NCBI RefSeq assembly: GCF_020447315.1
Contig: NZ_JAJADQ010000011.1
Coordinates: 124,001 to 188,000, forward strand
Source of the DNA: Hymenobacter nitidus
GTDB lineage: Bacteria; Bacteroidota; Bacteroidia; Cytophagales; Hymenobacteraceae
Direction of reading: 5' to 3'
DNA length: 64,000 bases
Shown one piece after another: positions 1-9,800 of the stretch. Under the pieces are notes generated by a model. It had not been told where the DNA came from and made no database searches. It saw only the letters and a list, made by a program, of their open reading frames with translations. A program made the position numbers and the translations under genes. Positions within the stretch are counted from its first letter, which is position 1; each line of letters starts with the position of its first letter.

Positions 1-2718
1 AGGAGCCAGGGCCAGTTTCGCCAGTTGGTTTTGGTCCGGGTTGCGGGTAAGGGAAGCTACCGGGGAGTAGGCCGTTGTGCCATCCTGGTCGACTTGCCGC
101 AGCCGGTAATACACCAAGCCACCTGAAGCGTCGAGTTGGTCCTGATAAGTGTAGTTGCTGGGCGTACTCACCGTGCCGCGGCCTTCCACGAAAGCCAGCT
201 GCTGCCAGCCTTTGCCGTCGAAGCTGCGCTCTACGCCAAAGCCCTTGTTATTTTGCTCGGAAGCCGTCCGCCAGTTCAGCGTGACAACGCCGGGCTGCCG
301 CTCCGTAGCCGTGAAGCTCACCAGCTCAACTGGCAGTGGTACGTCGGAGGCGCCGAGCGTGAAGGCCCCGAAGCCGGCCACTGGTCCGGCCGAGACTACC
401 GAGCCAGCCGGCAGCGCGCCATCCAGGCCACCGTTGCCTTCCGATACCCAGCTTGAGCCGTCGAAGCGGGCTACCTGCAGCTCGTTGGTGAAGGCGTCGA
501 TGCCGCTGCGGGCACCATTCTCCCAGTACAGACGCACGCTTACGGCATCGGTTGAGCCGGCGCGGTCCAGGTTCCAGTACTCCACGGCGCTTACTTTTTC
601 GAGCGGTGGGGTAAAGCTGCCGTTGCCAAAGGCCGAAGCAAAATACTCGCCGGTAAAGGCCGAAGCCTGATTAGCGGGGGCCGAAATGCCCAAGCGGGCC
701 CACACGCCGCCTTTGCCCAATGGGAATACGAAAGCCGTGTTGCCCAGTTTGCGCAGTGGCCCTTCCACGTACGAAGCCGCGTTGCCTGCACTGGCGGTGG
801 CGCCTGCGGTTAGGGTCAACAAGCTGGTGGGAGAAGTGCGCAGCAGGCCGGACGTCAGCGTGAGGGTGCCCGACAGGTTGAAGGGCGCCGCCAAGCCGGC
901 CGTTTTGCCGGGCGCATTCAGCACCAGGTTTTGCAGAATAGTGGCCCCGTCGTTGGTGAGCGTCACGTTTTTGGTAATCGTGGCGGTGCCATCGTAGGTG
1001 GCCGCCACCAGCTCTACCGTGCCGTTTTCGGCTACATCGTTCAGGGCTTCCTGCAGGCAGGGCGCAACCCCCAGGTTGGGGCTGAACCAGTCGCCGTGCA
1101 GGTAGCTAATGTCGCTCTGAAAGCCTGTGGTGGCAGCCGCATCCGTATTGGTGTGCAGAAACGGCGTGTAGTCGAGGCGGCCGGTAGGCTCCAGGGACGA
1201 CACCTGCGCGAAGCTGGTGGCAGGTCCCGCCAGCGTAATTACCCGGCCATTCAGGCCACTGGCGCCCCGCACCGCTACTACTTGGTTGCTGCCCAGCCAG
1301 TTCAGGGAGGCATTCACCACATTGCTCAGATTCACGGCCCGCAGCGAAGTAGCGCAGCTGTCGAGTCGGTTGCTCCGGATACTGTCGCCGACCGAAACCA
1401 GAGAGGCATTGCGGTCAATATCAAAAAATGGTGTTGAGCCCGAGCTGTTGGCGGGGCGGTCCTGTACTTGAATACCGCGCTGGCAGTTGGCCACCACGTT
1501 GCCGAAAACCTTGTTGTTGGCTCCTTCCAGCACCATGCCGAAGCCGTTGATGTTAAAAGCGGTGCGCAGGGCATCGGCCAGGTAGCCCCGCACAATGTTG
1601 TTCTGAATGTAGGCCCCGCCCGTGGTCAGGTCGCCTGTCACGCCGCCGCCGATGCCGATGATATTCCGGTCCCGGTCGATGAAGGCAATGCCCGCGTTGT
1701 CTTCCGCCAGGTTAGTCGGTGCTCCGAGGCTCCGCACGATGTAGTTGTTGCGCAGCACCAGGCTACCGGGGCCGCTGCCCCGGCCCGTACCCGTGCTCGA
1801 CTTTATTTCCAGGCCGTTGGAGGCGTTGTTGCGGATGAAGTTGTTCTCAATGAGTGCGGCTGGGGTGGTGTAGTTGCCGTTGGCATCGCGCAGGCCGGCG
1901 GCTCCCAGCACGGCTATGGCCGGCCCCAGGTTGAAGCCCAGGCGGCAGCCCCGAATCACGAGCCCGCTCACGCTGCCATCGTTGATGTCGATACCGGCTC
2001 GGCGGTTCTGCTCGAACACGCCGTCTTCAATCACAATGTTGATTTTGCTGCCATTGACAATGAACAGGCCCCGGCCCGCGCCGCTGTTGCGCGTGTTGGG
2101 CTCCAGGGCCGTTTTGGTGGCCCGTACCCGCCGAAAGGTAATGTTCTCGGTGAAGCCTGGCTGGCCGTTCCAGTAAATGCCGAACTGCCGGTTTTGGGTG
2201 GTAGCAACGTCCTCAATGAGGAAGTTGACGTGGTTGACCTGGTTGTCGCACTGAATGCCGTAGTCGTAGGCCCGCACTTTCAATCCCGCAATCTTTACCG
2301 GGTTGGTTGGGGTGCCGCCGGCGGCCGTAATGAAAATGCCGGTTTCCTGGGTTTGCACGTCGCTTGGGGCCAAGCCGCCGTCGAACACGGTGCGGGCCGT
2401 ATCCACGCCCTGCAGGCTCACGTTCTTGTTGAGCACGACCCGCTCCGAATATGTGCCGGCATCAATGAAGATGGTGGCCGTGGAGGCGTCGGCACTGGCC
2501 AGGGCCCGGGCTACGGTGGCAAAAGGAGCCGTGCTGCTGCCGTCCCCGCTCAGGTCGTTGCCCGCACCGGTCGTGTACACGTCGCCGGCCTGGGCCGCGT
2601 CATTCACATACAGGGCGACGGCGGCAGGCTTGCCAGTCTGGGCATGGGCGCTAGACAGAAATCCGCTGGTAAGTAGAAAAAGGGAGCTGACCAGGGTACG
2701 GTGTATAGTGTGTTTCAT
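1..2718 (-). CDS. Secreted right-handed beta-helix protein, 3' end outside window
   Basis: The frame is open from an ATG at 2718 to the window edge (906 codons, no stop), so the C-terminus is missing. Residues 1-27 form a signal peptide (basic start, hydrophobic core, SSAHA-Q cleavage region). From about residue 35 to 460 there is an 'SGDGSSTAPFATVARAL' entry motif, common in parallel beta-helix proteins, followed by many short Asn-rich turns (IENNFIRNN, LRNNYIV, NNIVRG). This is the pattern of pectate-lyase-like right-handed beta-helices. Around residues 800-840 lies the TLNWRTASEQNN / GVERS module typical of Cytophagales extracellular proteins, which usually precedes a type IX secretion sorting domain. 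That sorting domain would fall just off the window. The substrate is unknown; polysaccharide binding or cleavage, or an adhesin role, is possible. The opposite strand also carries long open frames here, but they lack any protein-like pattern. Confidence 0.85.
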   Translation of the reverse strand, partial: MKHTIHRTLVSSLFLLTSGFLSSAHAQTGKPAAVALYVNDAAQAGDVYTTGAGNDLSGDGSSTAPFATVARALASADASTATIFIDAGTYSERVVLNKNVSLQGVDTARTVFDGGLAPSDVQTQETGIFITAAGGTPTNPVKIAGLKVRAYDYGIQCDNQVNHVNFLIEDVATTQNRQFGIYWNGQPGFTENITFRRVRATKTALEPNTRNSGAGRGLFIVNGSKINIVIEDGVFEQNRRAGIDINDGSVSGLVIRGCRLGFNLGPAIAVLGAAGLRDANGNYTTPAALIENNFIRNNASNGLEIKSSTGTGRGSGPGSLVLRNNYIVRSLGAPTNLAEDNAGIAFIDRDRNIIGIGGGVTGDLTTGGAYIQNNIVRGYLADALRTAFNINGFGMVLEGANNKVFGNVVANCQRGIQVQDRPANSSGSTPFFDIDRNASLVSVGDSIRSNRLDSCATSLRAVNLSNVVNASLNWLGSNQVVAVRGASGLNGRVITLAGPATSFAQVSSLEPTGRLDYTPFLHTNTDAAATTGFQSDISYLHGDWFSPNLGVAPCLQEALNDVAENGTVELVAATYDGTATITKNVTLTNDGATILQNLVLNAPGKTAGLAAPFNLSGTLTLTSGLLRTSPTSLLTLTAGATASAGNAASYVEGPLRKLGNTAFVFPLGKGGVWARLGISAPANQASAFTGEYFASAFGNGSFTPPLEKVSAVEYWNLDRAGSTDAVSVRLYWENGARSGIDAFTNELQVARFDGSSWVSEGNGGLDGALPAGSVVSAGPVAGFGAFTLGASDVPLPVELVSFTATERQPGVVTLNWRTASEQNNKGFGVERSFDGKGWQQLAFVEGRGTVSTPSNYTYQDQLDASGGLVYYRLRQVDQDGTTAYSPVASLTRNPDQNQLAKLALAP

Positions 2719-3030
2719 AGCCAAAATGGGAAAGTAGAGTCTGGCCTCTGAACGGTATTTCCCTAAGTTAGTTTAGGAATAATTCACTTTTGTCAGGGCC
2801 GCGCGTTTTTTTTCAGCCGGTGCCGGATAATGCCATCCAAGCAAGCGGTGCGGCGTATATAATATGTGTTTATGAAATTTAAATGATTGTATTATAGATG
2901 TATATACATCAAAGCAAGTTGTTGGTTCGCGGCTTCCTACATTCGTCTGCAGGACCAAAAAGAGCCAATTACCTTAGCGCTATGCTAACCCGGGTACGCT
3001 AATTCGAATCAGATTAGTACAAGTATTCAC
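2719..3030. other. AT-rich intergenic region upstream of the beta-helix gene
   Basis: About 310 bases without a convincing gene, clearly richer in A/T than the rest of the window. It should hold the promoter of the leftward beta-helix gene. A perfect 14-base palindrome, GATGTATATACATC, lies at 2897-2910, about 180 bases upstream of the start codon, and could be an operator. I found no clear TAnnTTTG box. A short leftward reading frame at 2773-2958 has no recognisable features. Confidence 0.5.
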
Positions 3031-3066
3031 CAACAAAAATGCCGGCCCATTTCGGAGCCGGCATTT
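3031..3066 (-). terminator. Rho-independent terminator after the cupin gene
   Basis: A 10-bp perfect stem (3037-3046 with 3057-3066, AAATGCCGGC/GCCGGCATTT) has a 10-nt loop. On the minus strand it is followed by a T-rich run. It lies 24 bases beyond the stop of the minus-strand cupin gene. Confidence 0.85.
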
Positions 3067-3090
3067 CCCATTTTGAATCAACTTGGTGGA

Positions 3091-3432
3091 TTAGGCGTCT
3101 TCGCGGCCGTGCACCTGGGCCGGCGGGGTCGTTGCTTCCACGGCCGTAAAGGCTTCCAGAATCTTGTAGGTGTGCGACGAGCCTTTGGGCACTACCCAGG
3201 AGTTGCCGGGCTCCAGCACCACCATCTGGCCTGCCAGGTGCAGCTCGGCCCGACCACTGATAACGTAGCCCACCGTTTCGTAAGGGCGAGTTACTTCGGG
3301 CTTGGCTTCGCCGGGCTGCTCGTTTTCCCAGAGCCGCATGGAAACATGCACGCCGGAAGCCAGGTATTTTTCGCCATCGTGGCCTTTGGGGGAGAAGGCA
3401 GAATCGACTTTCGTGATGGAGGTATCAGCCAT
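3091..3432 (-). CDS. Small single-domain cupin protein
   Basis: A 113-residue protein that is essentially one cupin barrel (about residues 25-100). The second cupin motif is clear (GNSWVVPKGSSHTY, with the PxG and His). The first motif is degenerate: the usual HxH is replaced in TRPYETVGYVISG, so metal binding is doubtful or altered. No signal peptide is seen, so it is probably cytoplasmic. It is transcribed divergently from the serine acetyltransferase gene, with 184 bases between the starts, and has its own terminator. Function cannot be assigned. Small cupins of this kind may bind or isomerise small molecules or act as stress proteins. Confidence 0.85.
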   Translation of the reverse strand: MADTSITKVDSAFSPKGHDGEKYLASGVHVSMRLWENEQPGEAKPEVTRPYETVGYVISGRAELHLAGQMVVLEPGNSWVVPKGSSHTYKILEAFTAVEATTPPAQVHGREDA

Positions 3433-3616
3433 AAGTGAAGAAGAGTAAGGTGAGTGGTTTGGAATACAGATGAGTTCTGTACCCTAACGCAAGGCACCCG
3501 GCAGCGGTTGTGGCCTAAACCTTCCGACGGACTCATGGTTGCAGCATACGTCGTGGCCGTTATCTTGCCACCGCAAGGTGCCCGCTTTCCGGAGGCGCCC
3601 TTTTTTGTCTGACCTC

Positions 3617-4444
3617 ATGCACGCTGCTTTTATCCAGTCCCTGGCCGATGCCCACCGCCAGGCCACGGCGCCCTTGCCGGGGCAGGCGTTCTGCACGCTC
3701 GCCGACCAGCTGCTGCAGGTGTTGTTTCCCGAACGGGCTGCCCGGCCGCTCAACAGCTCCGATGCCATCGAAGCCGTGCTCTACCACTGGCAGACCGAAC
3801 TAGCTGAGCTGCTACGCGCAGTGCTCGACGGCAAGGAAGCTGAGCGCATCGCCGCCACCTGCATGGCCGGCCTGCCCCAGTTGCGCGACAAGCTGCTGCG
3901 CGACGCCGCCGCCATCGTGGCGGCTGACCCTGCTGCTCAAGGCGCGGCCGAGGTTATCAGTACTTACCCGGGGTTTTATGCCATTGCCCTGCACCGGTTT
4001 GCCCACGGCCTATACCAGCTGCAGGTGCCGCGCGTGCCCCGGCTGCTGAGCGAGTATGCCCACACGCGCACCGGCATCGATATTCACCCCGGCGCGCGCA
4101 TCGGCCAGTCGTTCTGCATCGACCACGGTACGGGCATCGTTATCGGCGAAACCGCCGTAATCGGGTCTTACGTCAAGATTTTTCAGGGCGTCACGCTCGG
4201 GGCCCTGAGCGTGGCCAAGCACATGGCCAATATCAAGCGCCACCCTACCATCGAAGACCATGCGGTAATTTATGCCGGGGCCACTATTCTGGGCGGCAGC
4301 ACGGTGGTGGGCAGCCACAGCATTATCGGCGGCAACGTGTGGCTGACCGAGAGTGTGCCTTCCCACTCGCGCGTGTACCACCGGGCCCAGATTCATGTGA
4401 CCCGTTCGGAAGACCCCACCGCTGATATTACCTTTTCCATTTAA
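3617..4444 (+). CDS. cysE: Serine O-acetyltransferase (EpsC/CysE type)
   Basis: A protein of 275 residues from the ATG at 3617; the frame extends further upstream but without protein-like sequence. It acetylates L-serine with acetyl-CoA to O-acetylserine, the first step of cysteine synthesis. The C-terminal half is a left-handed beta-helix of hexapeptide repeats (from the DIHPGARIGQSF segment on). It includes the catalytic-type IDHGTGIVIGE segment and the FQGVTLGA motif of serine acetyltransferases. The N-terminal half is the alpha-helical domain of the longer EpsC-like form. It lies 76 bases upstream of cysteine synthase on the same strand, which strongly supports the assignment. Very probably an operon. 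Confidence 0.93.
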   Translation: MHAAFIQSLADAHRQATAPLPGQAFCTLADQLLQVLFPERAARPLNSSDAIEAVLYHWQTELAELLRAVLDGKEAERIAATCMAGLPQLRDKLLRDAAAIVAADPAAQGAAEVISTYPGFYAIALHRFAHGLYQLQVPRVPRLLSEYAHTRTGIDIHPGARIGQSFCIDHGTGIVIGETAVIGSYVKIFQGVTLGALSVAKHMANIKRHPTIEDHAVIYAGATILGGSTVVGSHSIIGGNVWLTESVPSHSRVYHRAQIHVTRSEDPTADITFSI

Positions 4445-4520
4445 AGCAGGCCCGCGGTTACTGGGCACAGTGGCCGCCGGGCTTTCTGCTCAAGCCTTTA
4501 CTCATTCAACCCTATTTCCA

Positions 4521-5441
4521 ATGAAAGCCAACACCATTCTCGATACCATCGGCAACACGCCCCTCTTGCGCCTGAACCGTCTGTTTGCTCATCGCCCCGA
4601 CGTGGAGGTGTGGGTGAAGCTGGAACGCGCCAACCCCGGCGGCAGCATTAAAGACCGTATTGCGCTAGCCATGATTGAGCAAGCCGAGAAGGAAGGCCTG
4701 CTGACGCCCGACAGCCTGATTGTGGAACCAACTTCCGGCAACACCGGCGTCGGGCTGGCCATGGTAGCGGCCGTGAAAGGCTACAAGCTGACGCTGGTGA
4801 TGCCCGAGTCAATGTCTATCGAGCGGCGCCGGCTGATGACGGCGTACGGCGCCAACCTGGAGCTGACTCCGCGGGAGAAAGGCATGAAGGGTGCTATCGA
4901 AAAAGCCCACGAAATCGTGCGCGACACGCCCGGCGCCTGGATGCCCATGCAGTTTGAAAACCCGGCCAACATCCAGGTGCACGCCGAAACCACGGCCCAG
5001 GAAATTTTGCGCGACGCGCCCGAAGGCTTTGACTTCCACATTACCGGCGTGGGAACCGGCGGCCACATCACGGCCGTGACGGAGGTACTAAAGCCCACGT
5101 TTCCCAACATGCAGACTTTTGCCGTAGAGCCCGAGCTTTCTCCCGTGATTAGCGGCGGCGCTCCCGGCCCACACCCGATTCAGGGTATCGGCGCGGGCTT
5201 TATTCCGGCCAACCTGCACACCGCTATTCTTGACGGCACAATCCAAGTCAGCCAGCAGGAAGCCTTCGATATGGCCCGCCGCGCTGCCCGCGAGGAAGGC
5301 ATGTTCATCGGAGTGTCTTCCGGTGCTTCCCTAGCGGCCGTAGCTAAAAAGCTTCCCGACATGCCCCAGGGCAGCCGCGTCCTGACGTTCTGCTACGATA
5401 CCGGGGAGCGGTACCTGTCCGTCGACGGCCTGTTCGTGTAG
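4521..5441 (+). CDS. cysK: Cysteine synthase (O-acetylserine sulfhydrylase)
   Basis: A 306-residue PLP enzyme from the ATG at 4521 (MKANTILDTIGNTPLLRL). It converts O-acetylserine and sulfide to cysteine. The PLP lysine lies in NPGGSIKDRIA, the substrate loop is PTSGNTGVGLA, the glycine-rich phosphate loop is GVGTGGHI, and the second phosphate-binding segment is GVSSGAS. The length is normal for CysK/CysM. The choice between cysK and cysM is not certain from sequence alone. It follows cysE and is closed by a long hairpin terminator at 5454-5505. Confidence 0.94.
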   Translation: MKANTILDTIGNTPLLRLNRLFAHRPDVEVWVKLERANPGGSIKDRIALAMIEQAEKEGLLTPDSLIVEPTSGNTGVGLAMVAAVKGYKLTLVMPESMSIERRRLMTAYGANLELTPREKGMKGAIEKAHEIVRDTPGAWMPMQFENPANIQVHAETTAQEILRDAPEGFDFHITGVGTGGHITAVTEVLKPTFPNMQTFAVEPELSPVISGGAPGPHPIQGIGAGFIPANLHTAILDGTIQVSQQEAFDMARRAAREEGMFIGVSSGASLAAVAKKLPDMPQGSRVLTFCYDTGERYLSVDGLFV

Positions 5442-5453
5442 CGGACTATTTCT

Positions 5454-5505
5454 GTCTATAAAAAGGAAAGCCCGGCCATCTGGTCGGGCTTTCCTTTTTA
5501 TAGAC
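5454..5505. terminator. Long bidirectional hairpin terminator after cysK
   Basis: A 21-bp stem (5454-5474 pairing with 5485-5505) with a 10-nt loop. The GC core is flanked by an A-run on one side and a T-run on the other, so it can terminate in both directions. It sits 12 bases past the cysK stop. Confidence 0.9.
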
Positions 5506-5529
5506 CTTGCTGCGGTAAGGGCAACAAAA

Positions 5530-5554
5530 AAGCCCAACCGGGTAGGTTGGGCTT
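5530..5554 (-). terminator. Terminator of the tRNA-Ala gene
   Basis: A 10-bp perfect stem (5530-5539 with 5545-5554, AAGCCCAACC/GGTTGGGCTT) with a 5-nt loop. On the minus strand it is followed by TTTT. It lies 4 bases beyond the 3' end of the minus-strand tRNA gene. Confidence 0.88.
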
Positions 5555-5558
5555 TGTG

Positions 5559-5633
<75 letters not shown>

Positions 5634-5870
5634 TTTGAGTGCCATTCGCCGGTTGCGTTTGGTGGGACAAAAGTACAGCAGGTTTTTGATTATGCAAGGC
5701 TATGCTTCAGAAATAGTTGAAAAAAAGGGCCCTATTCTGATAGGTGCTGCCGTTTTGGTCCTGTAATCCTCTGGTTTTTATGCGAATATGGTGTAGATCC
5801 TCGGCTGAAATATTTTACCTGCAATACCTCTGCAATAGCCAAGGTAAGCTGAACAGGACGGAGCAAATAA

Positions 5871-5900
5871 AAAAGGGCCGAAGATATCTTCGGCCCTTTT
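5871..5900. terminator. Bidirectional terminator after the DUF4397 gene
   Basis: A perfect 15+15 palindrome with no loop spacer (5871-5885 and 5886-5900; GGGCCGAAGAT core, A-run on one side and T-run on the other). It lies 22 bases downstream of the minus-strand DUF4397 stop. Between here and the tRNA (5633-5870) I see no gene. Confidence 0.85.
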
Positions 5901-5922
5901 CGAAAAGCTTGTCAGCTCGTTT

Positions 5923-6831
5923 CTAGTTGTGCAGCACAGTAGAAAGGCCGAGCGGCGTAGCAGAGTTAGCGGCATTGGTACCGCGGCTGTAAATCGTGTA
6001 GATTTTACCCGACGCAAACGTGAGGGCAGTCGTTGGAATGATTACTTGGGAAGCGTTATTAGTAATCTTATCCGAACGGCGAACCTGGAACGAGTAGGCA
6101 CCGGCGGGGATATCCGTGAAGTTCGCGAAGTTCAGGGTCCGAGAGGCCCGGGCCGGCGTGGTAGCCGTTGCCAATACCGCTGGAATTGTGAACGTGGTTG
6201 TCCGATACGACCGACCGATCGGAGCGAACATATACCGGTTTGGTAGAGCAATAACGTTAGCCGGGGGAACTGGCGGCGTGGCGGAAATCGGGCTGGTAAT
6301 GGTAAACAGGCCCAGGCTGTCGGCACCACTGGAATAGCTCGGCGACAGGTTGATGAACCGAACCCGGGCACGTCCCGAAGCAGGAGCGGCCAGGTTATCG
6401 GAAAGAACTACCGAGCGCACACCACCCTGGTCGGTAGCTGACGACGCACGAGTCGGCAGATCCGTTAGGAAAACCGTGTAGCTCGAATTCGAGTTAAAGC
6501 CGTTCCGGGCACCAATCAGGTTGTTGTTCAGATTGGTGGCCGTTGAGAAGAGCAGCAACCGCTGACCAGCCGTAATAGATGCGTAAGCCGACTGTGCCAG
6601 ATACGATACAGGAGCTGGGAGGGTCGTCAGCGCAGTATTGTCGACGCTTTTCAGTTGAGCATCACCAGCGCCGGGAGCGGCGTTAACAACCAGGTAGCGA
6701 CCGGTGAGGGTAGTTGGGGTCGTCTCTGGTTTAGCAGCCGGGTACTCAGGCTCTTCACAGCTAACCAACGCCGTAGCTACCGTAGCAGCAAGCGTTAGTT
6801 TGGTGAAGAAGGAAGGAATTGAATAATTCAT
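5923..6831 (-). CDS. DUF4397-domain lipoprotein
   Basis: A protein of 302 residues from the ATG at 6829-6831; the frame can be extended only to a TTG. The N-terminus is a lipoprotein signal peptide ending in TALVSC-EE, so the mature protein is lipid-anchored. The body contains two beta-rich modules (about residues 45-135 and 150-300), the second with RVRFINLSPSYSSGADSL, the recognisable start of DUF4397. It lies 32 bases downstream of the TonB-dependent receptor on the same strand and shares its terminator. By position it resembles the surface lipoprotein partner of a receptor pair, though it is not SusD-like. The ligand is unknown. Confidence 0.88.
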   Translation of the reverse strand: MNYSIPSFFTKLTLAATVATALVSCEEPEYPAAKPETTPTTLTGRYLVVNAAPGAGDAQLKSVDNTALTTLPAPVSYLAQSAYASITAGQRLLLFSTATNLNNNLIGARNGFNSNSSYTVFLTDLPTRASSATDQGGVRSVVLSDNLAAPASGRARVRFINLSPSYSSGADSLGLFTITSPISATPPVPPANVIALPNRYMFAPIGRSYRTTTFTIPAVLATATTPARASRTLNFANFTDIPAGAYSFQVRRSDKITNNASQVIIPTTALTFASGKIYTIYSRGTNAANSATPLGLSTVLHN

Positions 6832-6863
6832 GAGAGGAGTCTTTAGCAAAGCCTACGAAACGA

Positions 6864-9800
6864 TTAAAACAAGTAGCGGACACCAAATTGCGCCTGCCAC
6901 CGCGAGGTGATCTGGCTAACTTGATAGGCCTCCTTAGGAGTCGCGCTCGTGCCCGTGCCGTAGCTGAACTGCGGACGACCGGTTGAGCCGCCTTCCAGGC
7001 CCTGGTAACGCAGCAAACCGTAGTTCTGGTTCGATACGAAGTAATCGCGGCCCCAGTCTTTGTTCAGCAGGTTGCCAAAGTTGAGCACGTCGACCGACAG
7101 CTGAATAGTGTGCTGCTTGCTGCCAATGGTCGTATAGAAATCCTGCAGCAGACGTACGTCGATGCGGTGCTGCCAAGGCGTGCGCGCGCCGTTACGAGCA
7201 GCATACTCGCCCCGGTGCTCACGCAGGTAGTCGTCATTTTCGATGAAGGAATTCAACTCGCTCCAGATCTGATCAACTGAACGACGGTCGTTCGGGCCAT
7301 CCGTAATCAGCACGATTTCGCTCTGGTTGCGGGGAATGTAGATCAGGTCGTTTGAGTTACCCGTAGCAGTACCACCGTCACCGTTCAGGTCGGTACCGTA
7401 GTAGCTATACGAGAACGGAGCACCCGACTGGCCATTGTAGAAAGCCGAAATAGTCGTGGCGAAGTGCTCAGCATAGGCTTTGCGGTACGAGAACGAGCCG
7501 ATTACGCGGTGACGCAGGTCGAAGTTCGAGTACGACAGGGGCAGGTTGTTAGGACCAGCAACGTGGGGGTTGAATTCCCAGATCGACTGAGCCGTAGAGC
7601 TCGAGCCGGAGTACACGTCGCGCGACTGACCGTAGGTATAAGCTGCCGAGGCGAACAGGTCGGTAGTTACCTGCTTCTTCAATTCAGCAGTGAGGCTGTA
7701 CTGGTAGCCCTTGCTGGTGTTGGTCAGCAGGAACACGCTGTTGAAGTCTTTGCTGTTGCGGTAGCGGTTAGCACCTTGCGTAGCGTTGTTGGTACCGGTA
7801 GGATACACCGGACGACCGTCGCCGAGCAGTACGCCCGTAGGGTTTACCAGGTTGATGTCCTGGGGCAGCACATCGTTCAGCGTCTTCGAGTAGATACCTT
7901 CCAGCGTACCTACGATGCCCAGGGGCAGACGGTAGTCAACGGCGAAGTTGGTGCGGATCAGCTGGGGGTTTTTGAAGTCCTTAGCGGTAACGGCTACACT
8001 GCCTTTAGCGGCGCGCGAATTCAGGTTCCGAACCTGGCCTACTAAGTTGTTGTAGTTCGACGACAAGCCGAAGCCACTGCTAGGAACGTTGTTGCCAGCC
8101 GTCTGGCTGTCGTAGTTCGAGAAGTCGACACCGGTGCCGCCGTACTGGTTGGAAATCCACACGTAAGCCGGACGGCCGGTGAACATACCTACACCACCAC
8201 GCAGCTGGAACGTCTGGTCTTTGCGCACGTCCCAATTGAAGCCGATACGGGGCGACACCTGAAGCCGGCTCTTAGGCAGGCGGTTGGTCCGAACGTCGTA
8301 GGCATCCGTCTGAGCGTTGGCCGTAGCGAAGGTCGAGTCAACCTTGTAGTTATACGAAGGCTTGTCGAAGTACACGGGCAGGTCGAAGCGCACACCCGTC
8401 GTGACGCGGAAGTTATCCGTCACGTTGTATTCGTCCTGTACATAGGCGCCAAACTGAGCAGCACCGAACTTAGCCGTCGGCTTGCCACCGGGCAGAGCGA
8501 AGTTCTGACGGTACCGGAAGTTGGTTGCCGCCACGTCGTTGGTCAGGAAGGCATTCAGCGAAGGCCAGTCGTAGCTGCCTTCCGTACGCTGCACAAACAG
8601 GTTATCGAAGCGGAAGATTTCGTTGTTCGTACCAACGGTCAGCACGTGCTTGCCGGCGAATACGTTGAAGTTATCCGTGATTTCGAGCACATCCTGGCTT
8701 AGGCGGTTCTGGGTCGAGCTAACTTCCGAGCCAGCGGATACCGTGCCGTTACCAACGCTGATGGTAATGGAAGGGAACAGGGCACCTTTGGTCTGGCGGC
8801 TGTCGCGGATGCGCGAGTAGCCTACCAACAGGTTGTTGGCGTAGCGGCTACCGAAGCGGCTCTTCAATTCCATTACCGTCGAGTTGGTCTTGCTCAGGAA
8901 CTGGTAAGCGTTGTTGCCAAAACGGAAGTTGGTTGTGCCACGCGAGATGTTGTCATCCAAAGCGTCCACGAAGTTGTGGCGCAGCGTGAGCTGGTGGTTC
9001 TGGCTGATGTTCCAGTCCAGACGGGCGAAGGCCTTGTTGCTGCGGGTCTCGGCGTTTACATCACCAAAGCCGCCAGCATCGTAACCGTACTCGGCCAGTT
9101 TGTTCTGGATCTGCTGCAGCTGGTCAGAGTTTACGAAACCAACCACGTCAGTACCGGTTTCGCCGGGAGCACCGGCACGGAACAGTACTGGAGCGCTACG
9201 ACGGGTAATTTCGCCGTTGACGAAGAAGAACAGCTTGTCCTTAATGATGGGACCACCCAGACGGAAACCGGTCTGGTAGTCGTAGAATTCAGCCAGCTTG
9301 GTGCGGTTGCCCGACGCATCTGGGGTTACGCTCTTACCAGCCGTGTTCTCGTTACGACCGAAGGCGAAAACCGAACCCGAGAAGTCGTTGGTACCGGAAC
9401 GGGTTACGGCGTTGATAGCACCGCCGCTGAAACGGCCCTGGCGTACGTCGTAGGGCGACAGAACAACCTGAAATTCCTGGATGGCGTCCAGCGAAATCGG
9501 GTTGGTGCCAGCCTGACCACCGGGAGCACCGGAGTTGCCCAGACCGAACAAGTCGTTGTTGGAGGCACCGTCAATCTGGATGTTGTTGAAGCGGCCGTTA
9601 CGACCACCCAGGGAGTTACCGTTGGCCTGGGGAGTCAGGCGGGTGAAATCCTGGAAGCTACGCGACAGGGTGGGCAGACGCTCAATCTGTTCGCGCTGCA
9701 CGTTGGTGGCGGCGCCGCTGCGCTGCGAGTTCAGCGTAGGATCCTGCTTACCCGAAACCGTAACGCCAGCCAGCTCCGTGGTGGCTTCGCTCAGGTTGAT

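Noticed and set aside
1468..2676. 402-codon open frame on the plus strand
   Set aside because: It is antisense to the beta-helix gene, is rich in Ala/Val/Gly/His without any domain pattern, and is explained by the GC-rich codon use of the real gene.
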